Below are positions 13,331 through 26,333 of a stretch of 64,000 nt of DNA, in pieces. The DNA is taken from positions 61,723,759 to 61,787,758 of the forward strand of contig RSEF01000003.1 of the NCBI GenBank assembly GCA_003993805.1, given 5' to 3'. Under the pieces are notes generated by a model. That model worked only from the letters and a program-made list of their open reading frames with translations, had not been told where the DNA came from and did not search any database. This DNA is from Himantopus leucocephalus. Its lineage: Eukaryota; Chordata; Aves; Charadriiformes; Recurvirostridae. The translations under genes and the position numbers were made by a program. Every line of letters starts with the position of its first letter. The stretch's first letter is position 1.

Positions 13331-13982
13331 GGAGGGCAGCAGTATCATCTCCCCCAGCACATCCCCAGCACTGGCAGTGCTGAGCCTTCCCTGTGTCCTG
13401 CTGCACCGGCTGCATGGGACCAAGGAACCTCCGAGAAGCTGCTGATGCTCTTCTGGCAATGCTGAGATTCCTCAGCTGCAGCAGGAGACTGGGAGAGAGA
13501 AGTTAGAGTCTCTACAGTTGCTGTCAGAAGTGAACCACATGGGAATTTCTCAATGCCAGTCAATTCTGGGCAGAATACCACCGTGCAACAAGCAGGAAGG
13601 AAAGGCCTGTCTCAATTCTCACATAAATCATTCATTGCCCCACTCATGAGGGCATGTAAGAAACACCCTTCTTCAGTTTTCCAATCTGAATGAATTTAAA
13701 ATAAAGCTAGTTCAAGTTCCCCTGCCTCCTCCACAACTTTATGCGCCTTTGTTCCTTCTTTGTGTGTAACTATCATTTATGTTATAGCCTCATATACTTT
13801 GCTTTTGAAAGTGAAGACATTGAAAAAAGTGCAGCCAACAGAGCTGCAAGGAACTGCTTTGCCAGAAAGTGCACTCAGGGATAATGGAAACTATTTGTGA
13901 AGTTGGATTTAAATCAGTAAATTGTTTCAAGCAACAAGCAGTTTGCATTTGAATTAATCAGCTCAAGTTGAAGGGTTGTGTT

Positions 13983-14000
13983 AAAAAAAAAAAAAAAAAA
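13983..14000 (+). repeat. Poly-A run (18)
   Basis: Eighteen consecutive A residues. No retroposed gene or SINE body is recognisable upstream, and no target-site duplication stands out, so it is called a simple repeat. Confidence 0.9.
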
Positions 14001-16296
14001 TTGAAACATGTTCATGGTTATATTTTTCAAGAATTTCAACTTCTGGTTTTGAAACAGATGTGATTTTACTGGGTAAAGTATCTCCCAAAAGAAAAAATGA
14101 AATATTTAATTTTCAGTTGATCACAGTGTTTCAACTTAGCAGAAAATGAGGTTAGTCAGATATTTCATTAAAAAAAGGAAAACCAAAAAAGCGAAACATG
14201 AGAAAAAAATCTGTTGTGAACAGAAAACACTTTGGATTTTTCAGTCTAAGCTTGGCTTCCCAGAGAAATAAAAGTTTACGTGAGTGCTCTGTATAACTGT
14301 GCAGCTTGCTTAATCATCATTTTTTGTGATTACTGTCTGCTTTGAAGCTGTCTTGGCTGAGCTGCAGACAGGCTGCAAAGATATTTCACTTTCTGCAAAT
14401 TTTATAAATAATGGGAGATGAGAAAAAGACTGAGGCTCATTACAGCAGAAGATAGGTCAAAAAAGAGGAAGAAGCACCATGATGATCTCGACTGAAATCC
14501 AACCTAGGGCAGCAGTGCAGATGTAATACGTCAGTGAAGATGAGAGCTGTAAGACCATCCACCCATCATGAGCTGCCATGGCCGCTGCTGCAATACGGCC
14601 TCCCATACAGTGTCAATACTATCCATGCCCTTTGCAGCCTCCTCACCTGCTTTCTGTACAAGATACCAAATGATGTGCTTTCCTTCCTTCAGTGCAGCAT
14701 GTGACTATCACTTCATGGATTATTATGATTTATAGGTGATGGAAAGCATGCCAGTAAGAACAGGAACTGAGACGGACCGTTGTTTCCCCTGTACTGACAC
14801 TCCTACAACCATTTACTGTGCTTCCTTGGCTAGATTCGCTTAATTCAAGGCAATCTGGTTCAGCTGTTAGGAGGAAAGGGTGATTTGCTTGTATAGATTG
14901 GTGAGAAGACAGAAATAAATAGAATTTTGTTAACAGGTCAGTCACCTGCAAGGCAAAATCTAGAGGAAAACAGACAGCTTTTGATGACTCTCCCAAAAAC
15001 CCAGTCTTCAAACAGCTCTTGAGTCCACATCATACATAAAAGACCTCCATAGCAAGCAAGAGTTGAGGGTATTGTTTTGCCTCCATAGAAAGGAAAAGGA
15101 AAAGTAAGCACATGGCATTCCGTACCTGCATGGAAGCGCGGCCACATATTTGCTTTCGTGACGGAAAAACGCTTTTCTAATCAGCACAACCATTTTCATC
15201 ATGAAACCATTGTGCTCTTTTCCATTCAAAGGAATCAAGTCACACTGACTCTATACTAACAGCTTAAAGATCAGCAGAAACAATGAATAGAATCAATCTT
15301 ACGTAATCCTCAGCTGATGCCTGGGTTTGAAGTCTTGCCCATTGCTCCCATGCCAACTACAGCAAACACAAGCTCTTTCAGAAGACTGTACTATTCTTTT
15401 TCCAGATGTAGCTCTGGGGCAGGTGAAAGGGACTCAAGAAGGGGGATGAGGAGGAGCCACTAGAATTTTTACTGAACATGCCTTTTGCAGCTCTTCGGTT
15501 ATGCACAATTTTATTATTATTCTATTTTTATTCATTGTTCAAATAAAGGGACAAAATAACCCTCCTTTAATTCAGTTAACATTAGACAGGAAAAATAATT
15601 CTTTACATCATGTTCAGTGGAAATGTATTCACAAATATACTGTGCTCTTTAGCTTCAGGCTTTTACTGTACTTCAAATTGTTTGCTGGCACGGATTAACC
15701 AACAGAACTACATGCATAAGCCCTTCCCTGCCCTAGTGGTAGGTAGATTTAACTTTGTCAATAGAAAGGAATCTTTGCTAAATCTTTCAGCTCACCTGTG
15801 TTTGTTAAACATGATTCTTACGTCTATATCCCTAACCAGTATTGAGCACTCTGTGGAAGAGCTGGTTTTGGGGAGAGTTCAATACCAGTGGACTTCTGTA
15901 CTGAACAAATTTTACTCATAGGTAGAACTGGATGACTTGTGGCAAAAGTATTCACAAAAGTTCTTATGAAAATTGAATCACTTCTCATCTTAATGTAAGC
16001 CATCAATTTTTTTTTTCTCTTCCATTAACATACCTGCAGCACATCTAAACTTTTATTGGGATGGAATGACCATTATTTAGATTGCTGTTATTTTATCTAC
16101 TGCACATTTACAAACCTGCACATCCACTATGGTTGCTGCTGCACAAGTGGAATAAAAAGACAATGAACTTAGAACCCATGTACAAAGAAAGGTAGAGGAG
16201 AAGAGGCACGGTGACTTGGGTTTCCTGACTGTGCTACCACCAGTGACTGACCTGAGATGAGGGATGGCAGCTGCTGGGCCAGGATGAGCCTGTTGC

Positions 16297-16370
16297 CTCT
16301 AGAGTAGGGTACCGCTCTAGGGTAGGTACCCCTCTAGGTAGCTACTACAGCTAGAGTAGGCAGCTACTAC
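16297..16370. repeat. Scrambled local repeat of ctctag, tagctactac and ggtacc words
   Basis: Within 74 bases ctctag occurs three times (16297, 16315, 16332). The word ctagagtagg occurs twice (16299 and 16351), agctactac twice (16340 and 16362), and ggtacc twice. The units overlap in changing order instead of forming a clean tandem array, which fits repeated local template switching or an old decayed minisatellite. No coding or mobile-element context was found. Confidence 0.8.
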
Positions 16371-19300
16371 CCAGCCCTACAGAAGTCTTCAGGAGCTGTA
16401 GTAGAAGCCAGTCTGGCTCTCTGGCAAAGGCAAAGTAGGCAATAAAATCATGGTCACTTGGCTGCCTGTAGCAGAAGACTGAAACTCTGAAGTGCTCTGG
16501 GTGATTCTTGATACCTTCAGTAAAAGCTTGTATTTTGCTAAGCACATTGAAATAAAGCAGGCATCAACTTGCTTTGTTTTAAAGAGGAGAAATTATTTTT
16601 TGCCACAAGCTGTGAAACATCTCTGTTAAATAACAAGAACAGAAGGTATGACATGCAAAGCATTTACGTGTGTAGGTCCCTATTACCAATTTATTATTTT
16701 AAGGATTGCAACATGAGTACATTTTCACTGATTCTTGATGATTCATAAAAGGACATCTACAGTAAACAATTGTTCTCCTTTTTGAAACTTGGTACATAAT
16801 AAAAAATTTAGAGAAATTGAGTTTAACAATTGGACCATCGATTTAAATATCTAGCCATTGATGCTAGGTTGTTGTTACAATGAAGGTTCTTCCTCTATTG
16901 TGCCGCATTAATGTGATTCAGATGAAGTTCTGCTACTGAATTGCCTCCTCCCTCCCTCCCTCCCTCTCTCCCTCCAGAAAACAGCCTTTCAAGATCATTA
17001 ATTTCCATGTTAACCCCAGAAATCTGCAAGCTCTTTCTTCTTGTGGTATATTATTTCTTGGATCTAAATTAAGAACACATAACATTTCGGAAAGCAAGGA
17101 ATAACTGCAGGTATAAATGAATTTACATGCACGCATGTGTGCTTTTTCACAACTTACTGAACTTTACTCATTTCCCTTGGTTGTTCAGCAGGCTGTGAGT
17201 ATCCAGATGCTTCTATCCCAAGTGAGAAAAATGGGTGAGACCACCTCAACCTTCTTGCTGTTCTTCATCAGGTTTTGCAGCTTGCCTGCTTTACATCAGT
17301 CGCTGTGAACTTTTAAATGGGCAGCAGGGCAAAAGACAACAGGTGAGACATTCTGCTCTGTGCTTCCTAAGTACTCTGGAGGCAATGTGGCAGGCAGGCA
17401 AACAGCCAGGGTCTTGTCAGTGCTCAGATGGTCTGAAGGAGCCGAAAGCTGGCTCAGCAAGGAATTCCTGCAAGATCAGCTGGATCCTGCAGAACTGGTA
17501 CAGGGAAGTAGCTCTTGCTCCAGGGCAGCTCTGTGCCCTATTCCCTGGTGCAAATAGAGAATACATTAGGAGAGAGAGTGAACACGTGAAGCATTTGCAG
17601 GGCAGTAGTTCACTACTACTGTCCTCTGCGGAGACGATATCTTTATCACAGCGATGGTGTGTGCAATACGAGCCTCTCCTCAGTTCTGTCCTTTGCACGT
17701 GATAAATGGGCTGCTGGTGAATGCTCCAAGGTGTCAACAGCCATCAGCTCCCTAAAGATCCCCCTCTGCCTGGTGGAGGCTGTCAGTAGAAGAGAATCTG
17801 GTTGCACGTTTTTTTCTCTGCCTGAGAACCAACACTTTTCTCTAATTTTCAGACCAAAGAGACTATTCCAGTTGTGACATCTGACTTTCTAGATAACAGG
17901 GGCTTAAAAAATGTCCAGGGGAAAAACAAACTGACCCAAGTGGTTAGCTTCATTACATGGTAATGTAAAGGCACAGATGCCAAGAAAAGGAGGATTTACT
18001 ACTTTGTTTTCACATATAAAGCAATGGATATTAATCTGCCTAAACTTGCCATGCAGTTTTTATTGAAGATATTTTATGTTTATATGTGTGTCTATACATA
18101 TATACGTGTATAAGCTATTAGATTCTGACCTGCCTCATAAGACAAGGATATCTGAAGATGTGTCTGTCACTTGTTAATTGTCTTTTCCTTTATATACAAA
18201 AACTTAGGGCTTGCTTGTTCTGAGTAGTCAGTGATTTCACCTTTAATATTAACAAAAGTAACTTAAAAGATCCAAAATATTCTACTTTATCTAGTTTGCA
18301 TTTCACTGCATAATACAAGTCCACATAGGCTCAAGGATAACCCATCTAACCTGGCTACAGAGCGCTTCAATAATGGCAGTTGTCATTTCACAATTTTCTA
18401 CTTTGATAAGTACCAATTTTAGGTCCTTTTGCAAGAATGTAATTGACTTATTTAAATACCTATCACAATTTAAATTTACTGTGATTTATGCTTATTATCA
18501 CCTTTTCTCAGTGGAAGCAATCATTGCTCTGGTAATAGAAATTAGAATTAAAACAGTGGAAAATGTGAGTAAAGTGAAGTAACATGAGAATCTTAAAAAA
18601 TGCTGCCATTTACAAATTCATTTGAAAAAAATAGTTTCTTTTTTACTATGAAACCTGTAAGGATAGGTAATACAACATTTCTTATAGATTAACAGTATTT
18701 GGCACTTTTCTATTTATATGATGGTTTTGATTGTTAATTAAAAATGGCTGATAATCTCAGCTGTGGATTTCTCCATGCCTCCTATGACCAAGCGAAAGAA
18801 CACAGCTGATAAAATAGCACAAAATGAGCTATCTGAAATGTACCATGCCGTATTTCTTTGTGAAACTCATTTACTTCTGAGGAATTGTTGTGGGAATGAA
18901 TCTACTGCTATTCAGTTTAGTAAAGCTGAGCATAAGTAAAAGCACAGTCTGTATATCATGTGGACGGATGAAGTTCGTGTGATTATTATACTTATTGCTA
19001 TGAATAAGATGAACAAGTCCTTTTGCCACGCTAACAGAGGCTAGAATATTAATAGATTTATAAGATGTTGAAATGTACTGCAGCTGTCATGTTTTTTACA
19101 GAGTGGCTGTAAAAAATGGACCCTTTCTTCTGTCCGTACTTGAGATTTCTTACATTTAAAATGAGGAGCCCTGTGGTCTCCCCCAAGTTTGCTTGCTGTA
19201 GCACTACAGTGGCACATTTGCTAATACATCAGATACTGTCATGATGAAACTCAAACTATAATCTGCCAAGAACAGAGGTTGCCAGGTCAATCTTCTGATA

Positions 19301-20113
19301 AGTACAGCTGACTTGCTTCAATACAGCAATGGAAAATATGCAAATTCACAGGGTGACTAATTACCCCTTGGGAAAACTTAAGCAACTGGTCTGAACTGTC
19401 CTGTAATTAAAACCATCCAGATAATGTAAATAATTGTCTTGTAAACATTTCGCATTGGAAACTTTCTGCAACTACTTATTCTGTGGCCTGGCTTGGTATT
19501 TGCCAGACTCTTCAATGCATTTTAAGCTCATTAAGGTTTAGCTCCGGCCAAGGACTTTCTGTCCCAAGCGACCCAGTCCTCACAGGTGGCAGTCATGGCT
19601 GGAGGCTTGAACTATAACACTGCTAACAATCCACGGCTGAAGGGGCAGCACATCATACCTCTGTGCTCCCTAGCACAAATGCTCATGCTTTGTTTTCTTG
19701 CCCCATTTTTATCCAAAAGTGTCCTTCCGAAAATGTTAATAAAGAGGTGATTCAAAAGACTGTTAGCCCCAGTTAGACTTCTAATCTAAACAGTAATAAA
19801 CTCTGTGTGTGTGGAAGAAACTGTAAATAAGTACTTTTATCACAGGAAGTGGCAGAGGTAGTTCTAGTTCTTTGTAGATTAAGTTCAGTGATGCTGGGAA
19901 AATCGCTTTTACTAAAGATTTGTCATTAATCATAATATTTCCCTGTGTGACATGCTTCGAATACATGTCCTAGACGTCTGCTAATGGGCACTGAAACATG
20001 AAAGTCCAGTTGCTTCCTTCCAGCTTCCCCAGCTCTTGCTCTCATGATATGAGAACAAATTCACTTGTGACTGTAGAAGCTCTGGCATCTCCCGGTGATG
20101 ACTTGCGGAGCTC
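16371..20113. other. Noncoding unique DNA with small simple repeats
   Basis: A pyrimidine TCCC repeat lies at 16943-16975. The 155-codon plus-strand frame at 17235-17702 overlaps two other frames and a 106-codon minus frame, and encodes nothing recognisable. DNA at 18050-18750 is strongly AT-rich. No gene is supported. Confidence 0.6.
16943..16975 (+). repeat. (TCCC)n pyrimidine microsatellite
   Basis: An imperfect run of ctcc/tccc units about 33 bases long, all pyrimidine on the plus strand. It is a simple repeat with possible triplex potential. Confidence 0.9.
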
Positions 20114-20139
20114 ATTTATTAGCTCATGAGCTAATAAAT
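20114..20139. repeat. Perfect 26-bp palindrome, no spacer
   Basis: The left half atttattagctca is followed directly by its exact reverse complement tgagctaataaat. The centre is the dyad AGCTCATGAGCT, with ATTAG/CTAAT words (homeodomain-like TAAT cores) on each side. A further gagctcat word lies just upstream (20109-20116). A perfect palindrome this long with no spacer is unlikely by chance in 64 kb and can extrude as a cruciform or fold as a hairpin in RNA. No transposon ends are recognised. Confidence 0.93.
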
Positions 20140-23099
20140 AATATTGCCCTTGGAAGAGGATTTGGCTTGTGCAGAATGAGAGCCACTAGATGAGGAAGAA
20201 AAAATGTAACATTCAGTAGCTGCTCATCAACTGAGCATCACATATTTCAGGCCCTGAGTGAAGCAAGGGCCGGTATAATCTGTAGTTGTAATCAAAAAAA
20301 TCTTTGCAATAAGGCATACGCCCATGACAGCTGAAATAAGAAAGGATAGGAAACTGTGATCCTACAGTTTGCTGGTTTCTTGAACGCTTGAGTTTGCAGC
20401 ACAGTTATCTGTATGCATGCATGCATGTGTGCATGTGTGCTTTGTACCAGAGATTGGTTGCAAGCGTGCAGTGAATCAAAATTCCAATTGCATGGGAATT
20501 CAGCCAGATCTATGTTCAATAACTAACTTGAATCTTTATAACAGGCAAACAGCTGGAGTGAATGACATCGAGTTTTTGGTGCTTGGAATTCGGTCCTGAA
20601 TCTGAATGCAGCTGAGCTGGGGAGCTTCAGTTTGCCTCACATATGAAGTAAAGGCACTTTCAGGAAGTCATTGGTTGATGGTCCAGAAGGTTAGAACTTT
20701 GTTTACCCACAGAAAAGGTACAGGAGAGACCAACACACAGATTTCCTTGTGCATTATGCTGAGGCATCCCCTTCTCCAAAACTGTTAATTAGTTTGGCTG
20801 GGAGTAGACATCTCCCAGAAAAAAGGGTTGGGGAAGATCAGGATTTGTGATTTGCCTTAGTTCTCAGCCTTCTTGAACAAGGTCTCAGCAGACCCTTTCA
20901 GAAAATTTGAAACGTTGTTCACTGGGAGCTGCTCCTTTGCTGATGCTCAGCTGCCAAAAGGAATTGCTACCAATCAGTATCCTCCATCAGCATTTACAAA
21001 ACATTTGGCAGAACTTACCACAACTGTAAAATGGGGCAGAGGAGCAGGACAGGGACATTTTTTCCTATTCAACAGTTCATATTGTTATTTCTCCGGTCTC
21101 AGCGTTAGGAATATTCTGTAGTGTATAGTCACAGAAGAGAAAGTAGCCTCTTACCAAAACCCAAGATGGGACAAAGACCCTCTTATCACATCCTATAAGG
21201 GGATGAATCACTCACTAGAAGCATGTAACTGCCTTATCCTAGGCTAGCTGCCTAATTTTTTGATGCCTGGTGCTACAGGAGCTGAATCCAATCCCATCTG
21301 TTAAATGTTTCTCTCTGCAGACCCTCTGCAGGGGGCTTTAATAGAACTAGCATGTTATTCTGAGGGCTTATGGTCAACCCTAATTGAGTGAAAAACCCTC
21401 CTAGGAGGTTGATCTGGAGCTGTCTCAGTAGGCTTAGATTGTTCTAGCACCACTGATGTGAGCATAATGTCAGAGGTGGAATTTCAAAGTCCAGCTTCAC
21501 TTCTTTTGTAGTCCATAAATTTTACGTGCTGGACCTTGATCTTACTGCATTGTCTCCCTCTCAGGAATTTTCATTTAGAGATATTTCTACTGAATGTCAT
21601 GTCCAAGGCAAGAGTTACATATTTGCTTTTCAAATTGATAAAAGCTAGTTTTTTGCAAAATTTGTGAAACAGAGGTGGATCCAACCCTGAGTCAAATGAC
21701 ACAGCACAGACACCACTGCACTTTACGCTGTCAAACGGTGAAGGACCTTGTATCCCTCCAGCCTCTTCTAAAACAGGTGGGGGACACTGAAGTCCTTTCA
21801 GTTCCACCTCTAGAACCGTGCTTGGTCAAAAACAGAAACAGCAGAAGTAAAGCAAGGGAAGTGGTTGCAGTTTGGGCCACCAGAAGTATGTTTAAAGTGC
21901 GTTTGTTAGCATTAGATACTTTTCCAGTCCAGACCACAGAGAAAAGATGTAAATGTCTTAGAAGAAACTCAGTTTCTGTTCCTCTGTCTCTCCTGCTGGT
22001 CACCAAATGTTGTGCAAGTCAGCCTGAGGCTCTGTAACACTCATACAACCATTCTCTACCTGAATCTGGGGCAGTCGCATTCATATGTTCATTAGAGGTA
22101 TTCTGGCAACAGAAAATGAAAAATTCTGAGGTTAAATTACATTGGAGAAGAGTCCTTTTTCATTCTCACAGTGCTGCTGAGGTTATATCAACATGGCAGG
22201 TTGCCCATTCTCATGTTAAATTAAACCAAGGAGAGCTGCATATTATGACAATTAAATACCTCCCAGTACCCTACCTGTTTCACTTAAAACCACCTGGCTA
22301 ATCTGCTCTACACTCTGTGCTTGTAGAAGTCCTTACAGTGGAAAAAGAATAGGCTCCGTCTCTGCTGTAGGAATTCTCCTGGACTGCTGGCTACCGCCTA
22401 GAGAACTGAACAAAGGGCCTGTTAAAACTCATCTTGTTTCTGGTTTTGGGGGAGGCCGCACAAGTACCACAGAAACATTTAAATCACTGTTAAGTTGCCA
22501 AAACATAATCCAGTACCATCCTTCAAAAGTGATTTTTCATGTATCCAGAAAACTACACCTTCTTCCTCTCAAATATATTTTCCCAGATAGAGAACCATGT
22601 TCCTGAATATTTGCAATGTAAGGATTGTCTGATTTGGGTTTGTTTGGGGTTTTTTTGTTACATTTTCTTTATTTGTCACGTGTCTTGCTATCATGTTTTG
22701 AAACTATATTCTTTACTGTTTTCATTGTCATGGAGTTTGGAAACCCAAGAAAAAGGTCAAGTCTCCTTAGTGTCAGGCATTATAATAATACAGGGGAAAA
22801 AAGGGGGGGAGGTGTTTTATAAAGAGCTATAAAGTAACTGAAAATTGAGAGGCAAAAGATGGATACATCCAGAATAATAGGTCCAGTAACACAGGACTGA
22901 CCAACATGTCTCAGGTAACTGCCTCGGCACATCAGCAGCTTCACCATTACCAAGTTTTCTGAAAAAGAAAAAAAAAAAAGAAAAATTACCTGGAAATCTG
23001 GAGAATAGTTTCTTGTGACTGTTTATAGAGAACTTCCTAGTGCTAACTACCTAATGCAAAGGGTAGCATGAAGTAAATAATAAAAGTTCTCGTTTCCAA
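20140..23099. other. Noncoding unique DNA
   Basis: It contains an alternating purine-pyrimidine gcat/gtgt patch at 20411-20440 and an A-rich run at 22966-22985. Open frames (for example 21675-22037) overlap minus-strand frames and have no recognisable product. No gene is supported. Confidence 0.6.
20411..20440. repeat. (GCAT)n/(GTGT) alternating purine-pyrimidine tract
   Basis: Three gcat-type units followed by gtgtgcatgtgtgc make about 30 bases of strict purine-pyrimidine alternation. This is a simple repeat capable in principle of Z-DNA. Confidence 0.8.
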
Positions 23100-23720
23100 A
23101 CAAATGCCAATCAAAGAGGAAGGACCTGGGTAGTCAGTGGATGACAGAAATGTTGAGAAGGGAAGATAAGGAGTCAGATAGGAGGGAGAGTGGGGAAAAC
23201 TGGAGAGAGATGAAATGAAAGAGGAGAAGCTGAATTTACAGTGTAGGGAGTGTGAGAGAAGAAATGAGCAGCAGAAAGACTGTCAGGTAGGTGTAGGTGC
23301 TTAGCATAGCCAGCAGCTGAAGGGAGCAGGTCATGTTGAGTTCAACAGTGCCAGATCATGGCAGAAATGAAGAAGAAACAATGCAAGAGAGCAACAGGCA
23401 TGAGATGATGAAAGTGTTAAGGGAACCAGACATATGAGATGAAAAGTGTAAGGCTGGAGAGAAGCCAGGACTGATGGCAAGGTGAAGAGAGGCCAGGCCA
23501 GGCTAAAGCAGGATGGCAAGGGGCTAGGGTTTGCATTTGACTTGATGGGAGAGAGGGAAAGATTGCAATGGAAAAGGTAAAACACAACCAGAGCCACAGA
23601 GACGTGATCCCAAAGGGGAAAGGAGAAGGGCAGAGAAAGGGGAGAAATGAGAGAAGACGGGAAGGGTGAGAACAGTTGGCAAATGGCAGGCAGGCAAGGA
23701 AGGGGAACACACTGGAAACC
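23100..23720 (+). repeat. Purine-rich (GA-rich) block, about 620 bases
   Basis: The plus strand is dominated by A and G over about 620 bases, with recurring words such as gagaag, ggagag, aaagagg and ggcaagg but no fixed period. The strand asymmetry removes stop codons from the minus strand, where frames of 167, 97 and 78 codons overlap (23331-23834) and would encode Leu/Ser/Pro/Phe-rich sequence. I read those frames as a composition artefact. It may be a decayed GA minisatellite. Confidence 0.7.
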
Positions 23721-24129
23721 TTTCAGTGGACACATCTGAGTAAGCTGATAGAGGGAACATTCTGCAACAGCAGCAATTTCCTGTGTTTTCCTATTTATGG
23801 GTATCTTATTTGAATGACCTAAATAAAATTGCAATGTTCTCCATCTTACTTCTCTAGTACAATATTGACATTTATTTTGTGGGTGTGAAGATGTGCATGA
23901 CTAAGAAAAAATATTTTAAACAAGGAAATGGCATTAGTTTTATCCAGCCCTTTCTGCTTGTCTAGATGCTTGGTATTTCAGAGGTTGTGTCTATTGGAAG
24001 AAACAGACTTTTGTTTGGTGCAGGGGTATCATGTTGAATGGTGAATGGAAAATATTTTCCCTCATAAACACAGCAGGAACTTGCACAATAACTCCTAAGT
24101 ATTTCATGCTTGCATACGAACCAAACCAC

Positions 24130-24235
24130 TGGGCCTGATTCACCACCATACTGCTTCAGTTTTCCACTGCGTGAAATCTACTGGCACAAGCAGACTTACA
24201 CTAGCATAACACTGGAGTAATGCAGGAGAGATTCC
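24130..24235. repeat. Ancient amniote palindromic repeat relic
   Basis: The sequence opens with 'gggcctgattcaccac', continues with 'cttacactagcataacact' and 'ggagtaatgcaggagagatt', and so resembles the dispersed amniote repeat built from 'gcctgattc', 'ttacactggtgtaa', 'gagtaa' and 'gaatcaggcc' words. The two ends are roughly reverse-complementary, as in a MITE-like element. I recognise the pattern but cannot name the family. Decay is heavy, so the boundaries are approximate. Confidence 0.5.
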
Positions 24236-24344
24236 CACCCCCTAAATGCATCAGTGGGGCATTTGCTATTGTATCAACTCATGCCATTTGGAGTTTTTAA
24301 GAGGTTTCTGGGAACAGTAAATTTATATATGGCTTTTGCTTTTT

Positions 24345-24367
24345 AAAACAAACAAACAAACAAACAA
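24345..24367 (+). repeat. (AAAC)n microsatellite
   Basis: About five units of aaac/caaa within 23 bases. Confidence 0.92.
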
Positions 24368-25439
24368 GTCCTCCAGGGGTTAGACGAACCAAGCTAGAGA
24401 GGAGCAAAAACTGGAATGTGCAAATTTAGATCCACATTTTTCCCAAAGTGTTTGGTTTTGGCTCATTATAGGCAAAAGTGTAGCCACAAAAACTGAATGC
24501 AAATTAACACGATTAATATACAGATCAGCACTTGGCCAAAAATGACACTGTAAAGAAGAAAACCAAAATCCTAGGGAGCCCATTCAAGCCACTGTGCACT
24601 TTTGTCTTTCAAAAAGAGAATTTAGTCCTTAAGAGCACTGTTGGCTTGAGCATGCTCAAAACTGCTGTTCTACATGAACCCAGAAGAGGTGGGAGAGTGC
24701 AGCAAGATCTCACTACAGCTGTGAATCAATATATCACCACTTTGAGGAGCACTTCAAAGAGAAGCAGACAAATGAGTCTTTCGCTGCTGTTATTTAGTCT
24801 GGTGTGTCTTGTCTAAGGCTGAAAAAGGAGATGGCGGTTATTCTGAGCTAAACCCTGACCTGGGACCACACGTTCATTCATCTGTTTTAGGAAGCCATTT
24901 GTTACAATCCTACCCTCTATGTACATCATGGGGCTGGCCTTTCACCTTCTCACTCTGTTATAGATCATTATATAAGCTTCCTGTTAATGTCTTCTGCTCT
25001 TTGGGTGTGCTGCGATAGAGGAACATCATTAAGGAGAGGGGTCACTATGCTGTGTTTGTAAATTCTGCTGAGACTCTTTTGTGACTTATTACCATGTCTG
25101 AATATATGCTTAATGCTGAGCAAGGAAGAATACAAAATGTATTGGTGCCAAATCAAGCACTGAAACCACACTCCCAACACCCACCAAGTTGTGTGATTTA
25201 AAACCACATGATTTTAAAGAATAGCTGTGATTTTATTTCCTTTTTTTTTTTTTTAATTAACTGAGGATTCTCATATTTTGGACTTTTCAGGGGTGCGTCT
25301 AAAGCCTCTTGGCTTTCTCTTAAATGAAAGTTGAGATTTCTCAGTAAGGGTCGGACTTCTGAGGAAACCTTTAGGAATAATGACTCTAAAGTCAGAAGAA
25401 CTAGTTACAACACATCCATACCCTAGAGATCCAGTCTAA

Positions 25440-25510
25440 ATTAGAGCCAAGTTCTGCTCCAAGCTGTAGTGGTATGAGCATGGAGTAGCAGACATACAGG
25501 TTCACTCCAC
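25440..25510. repeat. Ancient amniote repeat relic (second type member)
   Basis: The words 'gagccaagttctgctcc', 'agctgtagtggtatgagcat' and 'ggagtagcag' match the order of the repeat that reads 'gccaagttctgctctcagct', 'acactggtgtaaat', 'ccagagtaactcc'. It is about 70 bases long and strongly diverged. The family name is not known to me, and the assignment is by remembered pattern. Confidence 0.4.
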
Positions 25511-26285
25511 AAAACCTGACAATATATGTATATACTGAAATTATAAGATCCACATGTATTTGTATATTTTTTCTTTATTGCTAATTTAAAAAAAACCAAC
25601 TAGATAAACTGGAAAAAATAGTTTTATTTTGCAAAAACACAGACTATTTTCCAATTAAAAATGGATCGAGATATTAACCAATAATGTTGTCTAGACAAAC
25701 ATAAGCTTGAATGTAGCCTTGAGCCAATAGCTGTTTTTACATCAGTCTATGTTCATCCCAGGATGAAATTTAGTGTACTGCGGAGACCCAACCCAGTAAG
25801 TTCCACACATTGTGCAGTCCAGTCTAACAGGATTCATTAGCCGGAGGATTCTCTGTACCAGGACTCAGCTGACATGGCTTTTCAGCTTGTTTTCCACATA
25901 GTAAATGACCTGGAACTGCTGGTTCTGGGCCTGGCACAAGGGATATGAACTTGGATGTTTCTGCATCTCCCATACCTCAGCAGTATCAGCAGTAGCTATA
26001 GGCCATGGGTCCATATTCCTCTTTATCCCCTTTGGGAGGACCAGACCTTTCCAATATTTATGAGTGTGGCTGTGGCTAGCTTCTTTGCAAAGGATGCAGT
26101 AAGCAAAGAAAGTATCTGGTGCCTTTTCTTATTCACGTTACACTAGCTCTATGTTTAACCCAAAATGCACTCAATATATAGGTTGACTTTTGATTTTATT
26201 GCTGTCAATGGCTTTATAATTCATGTATTTATGTTACATGAGGTATATGCTATCTCTTTCTACCTGAAAATTGTCACTGCCCACC

Positions 26286-26333
26286 ATATATTATAATATA
26301 ATATAATATAATATAATATAATATAATATAATA
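26286..26333. repeat. (ATAAT)n pentanucleotide microsatellite
   Basis: About nine near-perfect ataat units with a slightly irregular start. Its low divergence means its length is probably variable between individuals. Confidence 0.96.

Larger units (their letters stand above)
12553..16296. other. Noncoding DNA with a GC box and a poly-A run
   Basis: It includes a GC-rich patch at 13250-13400, an 18-base A run at 13983-14000 and AT-rich DNA at 14000-14250. Overlapping minus-strand frames (13136-13581, 14730-15238) have no recognisable product. No gene is supported. Confidence 0.6.
23721..26285. other. Noncoding DNA with two old amniote repeat relics
   Basis: Apart from the relics at 24130-24235 and 25440-25510, the AAAC repeat at 24345-24367 and a 14-base T run at 25241-25254, nothing was recognised. 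No coding exon is supported. Confidence 0.6.

Noticed and set aside
13983..14000. Poly-A tail of a processed pseudogene
   Set aside because: No gene-like sequence upstream and no target-site duplication recognised.
17235..17702. 155-codon plus-strand open frame
   Set aside because: It overlaps two other plus frames and a 106-codon minus frame, with no recognisable product.
23331..23834. 167-codon minus-strand open frame
   Set aside because: It is explained by the purine-rich plus strand, which removes stops from the complement. The product is low-complexity Leu/Ser/Pro/Phe.
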